Program-made: the position numbers and the translations under genes
NCBI GenBank assembly: GCA_002336855.1
Contig: DDEV01000082.1
Location: 1 to 13,812 of the forward strand
Reading direction: 5' to 3'
Source: Leucobacter sp. UBA1945
Lineage (GTDB): Bacteria; Actinomycetota; Actinomycetes; Actinomycetales; Microbacteriaceae
Length of the DNA: 13,812 nt
The notes under the pieces: generated by a model
The model's database searches: none
Told to the model about the DNA's origin: nothing
Seen by the model: the letters and a program-made list of their open reading frames with translations, nothing else
Shown here: piece by piece, positions 1 to 5,295 of the stretch
How the letters are laid out: each line of letters opens with the position of its first letter
How positions within the stretch are numbered: the first letter of the stretch is position 1

Positions 1-115
1 CGGCGTTGATTCGCAGCCCGGAGGCGAGCCGGGCCGCCGACGTCTGCATGTCGTGAACCTGCGCGTGCCAGTGTTCGATCCGGCGCGACAGGTCGCCGTC
101 GGTCCCGATTCTCAT
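1..115 (-). CDS. Unidentified protein, N-terminal 38 residues only (runs off left edge)
   Basis: A minus-strand gene starts with ATG at 115-113 and stays open to the window edge. The start is supported by a good Shine-Dalgarno (AAGGAG, 127-122) six bases upstream, the best ribosome site on this side of the window. The visible peptide begins MRIGTDGDLSRRIEHWHAQ and continues with a heptad-like run of Leu/Ile/Val/Met ending in LASGLRINA. It looks like one amphipathic helix with no signal peptide. The short helical start with a Trp is loosely reminiscent of small helical WXG100/ESX-type proteins, but the decisive part lies outside the window, so no function is given. It is transcribed away from the carboxylase gene. 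Confidence 0.65.
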   Translation of the reverse strand, partial: MRIGTDGDLSRRIEHWHAQVHDMQTSAARLASGLRINA

Positions 116-121
116 GCGCCA

Positions 122-127
122 CTCCTT
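122..127 (-). promoter_or_regulatory. Ribosome binding site of the left-edge gene
   Basis: AAGGAG on the minus strand lies six bases before the ATG at 115. It fixes the start of the truncated left-edge gene. Confidence 0.6.
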
Positions 128-134
128 GCGACTG

Positions 135-154
135 CCGCGCCAGCCCTGGCGCGG
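135..154. repeat. Inverted repeat, 9-bp arms with 2-base centre
   Basis: The arms CCGCGCCAG (135-143) and CTGGCGCGG (146-154) are perfect reverse complements around a CC centre. It sits 20-39 bases before the start of the left-edge minus-strand gene, just upstream of its ribosome site. It could be an operator or a 5'-leader hairpin. No T-run follows on either strand, so it is not a typical terminator. Confidence 0.5.
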
Positions 155-446
155 GGACATCCGTGTCCATCGGATTGATCGTCGTGGCGGGGCTCGGCGT
201 GAGGATTCTCGCGGGAGAAGTTGGACGTCCGATTGAGAGCCGAACAGTGGTGGCGCCCGGCAGCCCGGGAAGTTGGCGTCAGCCCGCGCGGCCGCTGCCG
301 AGGAGCGGGAAGGGCTCCGTTGAGAAGACCACCTCGACGGGCACCGCGAAGTAGACCGCGATGCGCAGGGCGACGACCAAGTGGCGTGGGGCAGGTCACG
401 GGCAGATGGCCCGGCCGCGAACGGCCATTCGCCCCGGACGGGCTAC

Positions 447-452
447 TAGGCT
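447..452 (+). promoter_or_regulatory. -10 box for leaderless transcription of the carboxylase alpha gene
   Basis: TAGGCT fits the actinobacterial TANNNT -10 consensus and ends seven bases before the ATG at 460. Transcription would therefore begin at or next to the A of the start codon. No Shine-Dalgarno is present before this ATG. I see no convincing -35. Confidence 0.55.
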
Positions 453-459
453 CCGGGCC

Positions 460-2229
460 ATGGCCATCTCCAAAGTCTTGATCGCGAACCGCGGCGAGAT
501 CGCCGTCCGCATCGCCCGTGCTTGCAAGGACTCCGGCATCGCTTCGGTCGCGGTCTACGCCGACCCCGACCGTGACGCGCTGCATGTGAAGGTGGCCGAC
601 GAGGCATACGGACTGGGCGGCTCCACGCCCGGCGAAAGCTATCTCGTGCAGGAAAAGCTCCTCGACGTCGCCAAGCAGTCCGGGGCCGACGCCGTCCACC
701 CCGGCTACGGCTTCCTCGCCGAGAACGCCAGCTTCGCCCAGGCGGTGCTCGACGCCGGTCTCATCTGGATCGGGCCGTCGCCCGAGGCGATCGACGCCCT
801 CGGTGACAAGGTCAAGGCGCGGCACATCGCCACGCGCGCCAACGCGCCCCTCGTGCCCGGCACGAAGGACCCCGCCAAGGACGCCGACGAGATCGTCGAG
901 TTCGCCAAGGAATACGGCGTGCCCGTCGCGATCAAGGCGGCGTACGGCGGCGGCGGTCGCGGCCTGAAGGTCGCGCGCACCATCGAAGAGATCCCCCAGC
1001 TGTTCGAGTCCGCGACCCGCGAGGCCGTCACGGCGTTCGGCCGCGGCGAGTGCTTCGTCGAGAAGTACCTCGAGAAGCCCCGCCACGTCGAGACCCAGTG
1101 CCTCGCCGACAGTCACGGCAATGTCGTGGTCGTGTCGACCCGCGACTGCTCGCTGCAGCGTCGCCACCAGAAGCTCGTCGAAGAGGCCCCCGCGCCGTTT
1201 CTCAGCGACGAGCAGAACGCCGAGCTCTACCGCGCTTCGAAGGCCATCCTCAAAGAGGTCGGCTACGTCGGTGCCGGCACCTGCGAGTTCCTGGTCGCTC
1301 GAGACGGCACCGTCTCGTTTCTCGAGGTCAACACCCGCCTGCAGGTCGAGCACCCCGTCAGCGAAGAGGTCACCGGCATCGATCTCGTTCGCGAGCAGTT
1401 TCGCATCGCCGAGGGCGGCGTGATCGAGTACGACGACCCGGTAGCCCACGGCCACTCCTTCGAGTTCCGTTTGAATGGCGAGGATCCCGGCAACGGCTTC
1501 CTGCCTGCCCCCGGGCCGGTCACGCTGTTCAAGGCCGCCAGCGGCCCTGGCGTGCGTGTCGACACCGGCGTTGGCTCTGGCGACGTGGTGTCGGGCTCGT
1601 TCGACTCGATGCTCGGCAAACTGATCGTCACCGGCGCGACGCGCGAGGAGGCGCTGCAGCGCGCCAGGCGCGCCCTCGACGAGTTCGAGGTGCAGGGCCT
1701 GCCGACCGTGCTGCCGTTCCACCGCAAGATCGTGCGCGATCCCGCGTTCACGGCCGAAGACGGCAACTTCGGCGTGTACACACTGTGGATCGAGACCGAG
1801 TTCAACAACGACATCGAGCCATGGGAGGGTGAGGTCGCACCGATTGCTGGCGATCCTCGTCGTCAAACCGTCGCGGTCGAGGTCGCGGGCCGACGCATCG
1901 AAGTGACCATGCCCGCCAACCTGATGCCGCTCGCCGATCAAGACGTGACCCGAGGCCCCGCGCCGAAGCGCGCGCGCGGCGCCTCGGTGACCGGCGCGAG
2001 TGGCGATGCAGTGACCGCACCGATGCAGGCCACTGTCATCAAGGTAGCCGTCGAAGAGGGGCAGCAAGTCGAGACAGGCGACCAACTCGTGGTGCTCGAG
2101 GCCATGAAGATGGAGCAGTCGATTCAAGCGCCACACGCGGGTATCGTGACCGGCGTCGACGCGCCCATCGGGCAGACGGTTGCATCGGGGCACGTGCTGC
2201 TCTCGGTCGTCGCACCGAGCGCCGAATAG
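460..2229 (+). CDS. accA3: Acetyl-/propionyl-CoA carboxylase alpha subunit (biotin carboxylase + biotin carboxyl carrier)
   Basis: This 589-residue protein carboxylates its own biotin with ATP and bicarbonate and hands the carboxyl group to a separate beta (carboxyltransferase) subunit, making malonyl- or methylmalonyl-CoA in the cytoplasm. It opens with the family N-terminus MAISKVLIANRGEIAVRIAR. The ATP-grasp glycine loop KAAYGGGGRGLK and the catalytic-region motif EVNTRLQVEHPVSE follow. The C-terminal biotinyl domain has EAMKME with the biotin-accepting Lys550, 39 residues from the end, the usual distance. Length matches actinobacterial AccA3/AccA2/AccBC proteins (about 590-600). An in-frame ATG at 361 would add 33 non-conserved residues and was rejected. 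The start at 460 also fits the leaderless -10 box. No beta or epsilon subunit is in the window, so acetyl- versus propionyl-CoA preference cannot be read. Confidence 0.95.
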   Translation: MAISKVLIANRGEIAVRIARACKDSGIASVAVYADPDRDALHVKVADEAYGLGGSTPGESYLVQEKLLDVAKQSGADAVHPGYGFLAENASFAQAVLDAGLIWIGPSPEAIDALGDKVKARHIATRANAPLVPGTKDPAKDADEIVEFAKEYGVPVAIKAAYGGGGRGLKVARTIEEIPQLFESATREAVTAFGRGECFVEKYLEKPRHVETQCLADSHGNVVVVSTRDCSLQRRHQKLVEEAPAPFLSDEQNAELYRASKAILKEVGYVGAGTCEFLVARDGTVSFLEVNTRLQVEHPVSEEVTGIDLVREQFRIAEGGVIEYDDPVAHGHSFEFRLNGEDPGNGFLPAPGPVTLFKAASGPGVRVDTGVGSGDVVSGSFDSMLGKLIVTGATREEALQRARRALDEFEVQGLPTVLPFHRKIVRDPAFTAEDGNFGVYTLWIETEFNNDIEPWEGEVAPIAGDPRRQTVAVEVAGRRIEVTMPANLMPLADQDVTRGPAPKRARGASVTGASGDAVTAPMQATVIKVAVEEGQQVETGDQLVVLEAMKMEQSIQAPHAGIVTGVDAPIGQTVASGHVLLSVVAPSAE

Positions 2230-2249
2230 TTCGGAATAGCGACGCCGAC

Positions 2250-2266
2250 CCTGGCGTTGCACCAGG
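2250..2266 (+). repeat. Small inverted repeat abutting the LLM start codon
   Basis: CCTGG (2250-2254) and CCAGG (2262-2266) form a 5-bp stem with a 7-base loop, ending one base before the ATG at 2268. It would occlude the weak CAGG ribosome site. The stem is short and may be chance. Confidence 0.25.
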
Positions 2267-2267
2267 C

Positions 2268-3251
2268 ATGACCTCTGTGCCGATCTCTCTGCTCGATCTC
2301 GCAACCGTCGAATCGAACGGGGGTATCGGCGACGCGCTCGCGCACTCAGTCGACCTTGCGCGGGCGGCCGAGACCGGCGGCTATCAGCGCGTCTGGTACG
2401 CCGAGCACCACAACATGCCGTCGATCGCATCGAGCGCCACCGCGGTGTTGATCGCGCACGTGGCGGCGCACACGCAGACCATTCGGCTGGGCGCGGGCGG
2501 CATCATGCTCCCCAATCACTCGCCACTCGTGATTGCCGAGCAGTTCGGCACGCTGGCCGAGCTGCACCCGGGGCGCATTGATCTCGGGCTCGGCCGGGCG
2601 CCTGGCAGCGATATGGCGACGTTTCGGGCGCTGCGTCGCGACCTCTCGGCGAGCGACGCGTTTCCGAGCGACATCATCGAGTTGCAGCAGCTGTTCGGCG
2701 ACTCGCTGCCGCGCACGGCCGTCAACGCGTACCCGGGTCGCGGCACCCGGGTACCGCTGTATGTGCTGGGCTCGAGCATGTTCGGCTCGAGCCTTGCGGC
2801 ACAGCTGGGGTTGCCATACGCGTTCGCCTCGCACTTCGCGCCGCAGCTGCTGACAGAGGCTGTTGCGTACTACCGAGCACACTATCGGCCGAGCGAGGAT
2901 CACCCGACCCCCTACGTGATAGCAGCTGTCAACGTGGTGGCCGCCTCGACTGATGACGCCGCAGAGGCGCTGTTCGCCCGCGCGGAGCTCGACCGCGTGC
3001 GGCGCTTTCTGTCGCGCGGCCGCGAGCACGAGCTCACTGCCGACGAGGCCGGAGCGCTCTACGACACCCCCGCTGGCGAGCAGATTCGGGAGATGCTGCG
3101 CTACACCGCGATCGGCGGGCCCGTGCGAGTGCGCGAGGAGCTCGCGGCGTTTGCGAAGCACGCCGACGCCGACGAGCTGATCACGGTGCACCCGGCTCCT
3201 ACGCCCGAGGAACGCCTGCGCTCGGTGCGCCTCGCGGCGCCGAACGACTGA
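2268..3251 (+). CDS. LLM-class flavin-dependent oxidoreductase (luciferase-like monooxygenase fold)
   Basis: This 327-residue protein belongs to the bacterial-luciferase-like TIM-barrel family, which uses reduced FMN (or F420 in some actinobacterial members) for monooxygenation or hydride transfer. It has the MsnO8/YhbW-subgroup features: VWYAEHHNMPSIASS at about 43-57, the strand/loop IRLGAGGIMLPNHSPLVIAE at about 72-91, and the segment HPGRIDLGLGRAPGSD at about 100-115. No signal peptide or membrane segment is seen. It starts 38 bases after the carboxylase stop with only a weak CAGG ribosome site next to the start and no terminator between, so it may be co-transcribed with the carboxylase. 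Family assignment is firm. Substrate and cofactor (FMN versus F420) cannot be told from sequence. Confidence 0.9.
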   Translation: MTSVPISLLDLATVESNGGIGDALAHSVDLARAAETGGYQRVWYAEHHNMPSIASSATAVLIAHVAAHTQTIRLGAGGIMLPNHSPLVIAEQFGTLAELHPGRIDLGLGRAPGSDMATFRALRRDLSASDAFPSDIIELQQLFGDSLPRTAVNAYPGRGTRVPLYVLGSSMFGSSLAAQLGLPYAFASHFAPQLLTEAVAYYRAHYRPSEDHPTPYVIAAVNVVAASTDDAAEALFARAELDRVRRFLSRGREHELTADEAGALYDTPAGEQIREMLRYTAIGGPVRVREELAAFAKHADADELITVHPAPTPEERLRSVRLAAPND

Positions 3252-3269
3252 GGTGCTGCGAAAGCTCAG
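3248..3269. repeat. Bulged hairpin spanning both convergent stop codons
   Basis: CTGA (3248-3251) can pair with TCAG (3266-3269), with an inner GCT/AGC stem (3255-3257 with 3263-3265). The stop of the plus-strand LLM gene lies in one arm and the stop of the minus-strand cupredoxin gene in the other. There is no T-run, so bidirectional termination is only a possibility. Confidence 0.2.
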
Positions 3270-3646
3270 CGAACGGAGACGACGCCCGTCATCTCGGGGT
3301 GCACCGAGCAGTCGTAGGGGTAGTCGCCGGCTTTCTCGAAGACGTGCACGTATTCGCCGCTCGTCTGCAGCTCGCTCACGAAACTGCCGTCTTCGGCGAC
3401 CACGTCGTGCTCCATTACACCCGAGAACACCCAGCGCACGGCCTGCCCAGGCTTCACCTCGACGTTTGCCGGCTCGAACTTATTGTCAATGACAGCGACA
3501 GTCACATCGGCTTGCACTCCGGCAGCAGAAAGCACGGTCGCAGGCTTTTTCTGCGGTGCGCAAGCTGCGAGCACGCCGGCCAGCGCGGCTACCATGAGGC
3601 TGCCGAACGCCCGGCGCCCCAGCGAGGCTCGGGTCGCAGTGCTCAC
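3266..3646 (-). CDS. Cupredoxin lipoprotein (plastocyanin/amicyanin-like type-1 copper protein)
   Basis: This 126-residue exported copper protein probably carries electrons on the outer face of the membrane. The N-terminus has a twin-arginine motif (GRRAFGS, Arg11-Arg12, Phe14), a hydrophobic stretch and the lipobox LAAC with Cys29 as the lipidated residue. The mature domain holds all four type-1 copper ligands: His80 in VMEHDVV, then Cys113, His116 and Met119 in the C-terminal CSVHPEM loop. Start is GTG at 3646-3644, overlapping the TGA of the upstream lpdA gene as GTGA, so translation is probably coupled. A ribosome site of its own is not evident. It converges on the LLM gene with 14 bases between stops. 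Copper binding and lipidation are well supported; its redox partner is unknown. Confidence 0.92.
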   Translation of the reverse strand: MSTATRASLGRRAFGSLMVAALAGVLAACAPQKKPATVLSAAGVQADVTVAVIDNKFEPANVEVKPGQAVRWVFSGVMEHDVVAEDGSFVSELQTSGEYVHVFEKAGDYPYDCSVHPEMTGVVSVR

Positions 3647-5088
3647 TGCGCGCCCCGGTGCATGGCACGCGCAGCGTCAGTGATGGCGTTGGTCATCGAC
3701 GGGTACACCGTGAACGCCGACGCCACCTGATCGACGGTGAGGCGGTGCTCGACGGCGAGCGCAAGCGGAAAGATCAGTTCACTCGCGCGGTGCGCCACAA
3801 TGACGCCGCCGATCACCGTGCCCGACGCCTGCCATGCGAACAGCTTGACGAAGCCTTCAGCGAGCCCGATCATCTTCGCGCGAGGGTTGGTATTGAGCGG
3901 GATCGTGTGTGAAACCGCCTTCGCGAGATCACTGTTGTCGGCGAGCGAGCGCTCGTTCCAGCCAACGGTTGCGATTTCGGGGTAGGTGAACACGTTCGCG
4001 GCGACGTTGCGCAGGTCGATCGGGCGCACGAAGTCGCCGAGCGCGTGCATGATCGCGGTGCGGCCCTGCATTGCCGCAACCGAGGCGAGCGGAAAGAAGT
4101 CGGTGCAGTCACCGGCAGCATAGATCGACGGCACTCGAGTGCGCGCCACCTTGTTCACGCGAATGTGGCCGCTGTCAGTGAGCTCGACGCCCGCGTCGCG
4201 CAGCCCGATGCCGGCCGTATTCGGAATCGAGCCAACCGCCATGAGGCAGTGAGAGCCCTCGATGGTGCGGCCGTCTTCGAGCTCGACAAGCACGCCCTCG
4301 TCAGTGCGAGTCACCGAGGTGGCGCGCGACTTCGACATGACGTGCATGCCGAGCTTCGCGAACTCGCGCTCGATCACCGCTGCCGCATCGGGGTCTTCCC
4401 CGGGCAAGACCTGTTCGCGGCTCGACACGAGCGTGACCTCTGAGCCGAGCGTGCGGTACGCATTCGCAAACTCGGCACCAGTGACGCCCGAACCGACCAC
4501 CACCAGGTGCTCGGGAATCGCCTGCAGATTGTAGAGCTGCTTCCAGGTGAGAATGCGCTCGCCGTCGGGCTTCGCACTGTCGAGCTCGCGGGGGCTTGCG
4601 CCCACGGCGACGATGATCGTATCGGCCTCAATGCGGTCGAAGTCGGTGCCGTCGCCGCTGTGCCCGGTCGAAACCACGACCGCGTTCACACCGTCAAGAC
4701 GGCCCTGGCCCTGCACCACGCGCACGCCCGCGTCTTCGAGGCTGTGCAGAATGTCGGTCGACTGGGCGCCGGCCATCGCAAGCAGTCGCTTGTTCACCGC
4801 GGCGAGGTTCACTGTGGTCTCGGGGCGCACGGGCTTGCCGTCGCCGCCGGGAACGAACGTCTGCACGCCGAGACGACCCGCGTCGCGAACCGCCTGCACG
4901 CCTCCCGCGGTGGCGATCAAGCTCTTCGACGGCACGACGTCGGTAAGCACGGTTGCACCGCCAACCCCGGACCGTTCGATGAGGGTAACCTCTGCACCCA
5001 ACTGCGCACCCGCGAGTGCTGCCTCATAGCCCCCTGGGCCTCCGCCGAGCACGACGATGCGGTGCTTGCGATCCTGCGCTTTTGCCAT
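3643..5088 (-). CDS. lpdA: NAD(P)H-quinone dehydrogenase, LpdA type (flavoprotein disulfide reductase fold without active-site disulfide)
   Basis: A 481-residue cytoplasmic FAD protein with the two-dinucleotide-domain layout of lipoamide dehydrogenases. The FAD loop is GGGPGGYEAA (15-24) and the NAD(P) loop is VVVGSGVTGAEFA in mid-protein. The second FAD contact is YAAGDCTD, followed by the C-terminal interface domain. The redox disulfide CxxxxC expected around residues 46 and 51 is replaced by Thr46 and Val51 (GGATVLTDVVPSK). The C-terminal HxxxxE base pair is also lost (TVYPSMTN). This is the pattern of Mycobacterium tuberculosis Rv3303c LpdA, shown not to be a lipoamide dehydrogenase but to reduce quinones with NAD(P)H. 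It starts leaderless (TAGACT six bases before ATG) and overlaps the cupredoxin gene by four bases, suggesting a shared redox role. Confidence 0.92.
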   Translation of the reverse strand: MAKAQDRKHRIVVLGGGPGGYEAALAGAQLGAEVTLIERSGVGGATVLTDVVPSKSLIATAGGVQAVRDAGRLGVQTFVPGGDGKPVRPETTVNLAAVNKRLLAMAGAQSTDILHSLEDAGVRVVQGQGRLDGVNAVVVSTGHSGDGTDFDRIEADTIIVAVGASPRELDSAKPDGERILTWKQLYNLQAIPEHLVVVGSGVTGAEFANAYRTLGSEVTLVSSREQVLPGEDPDAAAVIEREFAKLGMHVMSKSRATSVTRTDEGVLVELEDGRTIEGSHCLMAVGSIPNTAGIGLRDAGVELTDSGHIRVNKVARTRVPSIYAAGDCTDFFPLASVAAMQGRTAIMHALGDFVRPIDLRNVAANVFTYPEIATVGWNERSLADNSDLAKAVSHTIPLNTNPRAKMIGLAEGFVKLFAWQASGTVIGGVIVAHRASELIFPLALAVEHRLTVDQVASAFTVYPSMTNAITDAARAMHRGAQ

Positions 5089-5094
5089 GCCCCA

Positions 5095-5100
5095 AGTCTA
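5095..5100 (-). promoter_or_regulatory. -10 box for leaderless transcription of lpdA
   Basis: TAGACT on the minus strand lies six bases before the ATG at 5088, giving a start site at or beside the A of the codon. There is no Shine-Dalgarno. The layout matches the carboxylase promoter at 447-452. Confidence 0.55.
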
Positions 5101-5155
5101 GGCGCTCGGGGGCCGGCTTCGATCCTCGCGGCGCATCGCATCGACCCCCCGACGA

Positions 5156-5176
5156 CCCATAAGCAAATCTTGTGGG
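5156..5176. repeat. 21-bp dyad in the lpdA/decarboxylase divergent region
   Basis: The arms CCCATAAG (5156-5163) and CTTGTGGG (5169-5176) pair over eight positions (one T/G mismatch) around CAAAT. It lies upstream of the decarboxylase promoter and between divergent genes, so an operator is more likely than a terminator. The regulator is unknown; PucR encoded downstream is the obvious candidate. Confidence 0.4.
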
Positions 5177-5189
5177 CGCCGATCCCGTC

Positions 5190-5201
5190 ATCACGCGTGA
5201 T
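5190..5201. promoter_or_regulatory. Perfect 12-bp palindrome ATCACGCGTGAT, possible operator
   Basis: The palindrome ends 28 bases before the TAAGAT box at 5230 and 13 bases after the larger dyad at 5156-5176. This is a normal place for an activator or repressor site near a -35 region. Confidence 0.4.
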
Positions 5202-5229
5202 CTTGCCCGTTGCGGTACCTAGCAACACG

Positions 5230-5235
5230 TAAGAT
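5230..5235 (+). promoter_or_regulatory. -10 box candidate for the decarboxylase gene
   Basis: TAAGAT is a near-consensus -10 hexamer, followed by a ~50-base leader to the ATG at 5296. The nearest -35-like hexamers are TTGCCC (5203-5208, spacing 21) and TTGCGG (5210-5215, spacing 14). Neither is at the ideal distance, which suits an activator-dependent promoter. Confidence 0.45.
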
Positions 5236-5282
5236 CGAGAGAACCTCGCAACTCTGCGGGCAACGCATCGAAGCGGCCCGCG

Positions 5283-5288
5283 AAAGGA
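5283..5288 (+). promoter_or_regulatory. Ribosome binding site of the decarboxylase
   Basis: AAAGGA sits seven bases before the ATG at 5296 and supports that start. Confidence 0.5.
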
Positions 5289-5295
5289 TCGTGCA

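Larger units (their letters stand above)
116..459. other. Divergent intergenic region with two adjacent inverted repeats and no confident gene
   Basis: This 344-base gap separates the left-edge minus-strand gene from the carboxylase. It contains the minus-gene ribosome site, two neighbouring inverted repeats (135-154 and 155-168), the carboxylase -10 box at 447-452, and a minus-strand stretch (395-282) with coding-like third-position G/C. That stretch is cut off from any ATG or GTG by a TGA at 398-396. A GTG-started plus frame at 163-354 has no ribosome site and low-complexity composition, and I do not believe it. Confidence 0.5.

Noticed and set aside
361..459. Upstream ATG extending the carboxylase by 33 residues
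   Set aside because: The extra residues are not family-like, there is no ribosome site, and the -10 box at 447-452 plus the conserved MAISKVLIANRGEIA start favour 460.
112..2430. Very long open frame on the minus strand opposite the carboxylase
   Set aside because: It is antisense to a well-recognised gene, its translation is Arg/Gly/Ala-rich without family motifs, and it has no ribosome site. High-GC antisense frames stay open by composition.
3643..5088. Annotation as lipoamide dehydrogenase or mercuric reductase
   Set aside because: Both redox cysteines and the catalytic His are absent.
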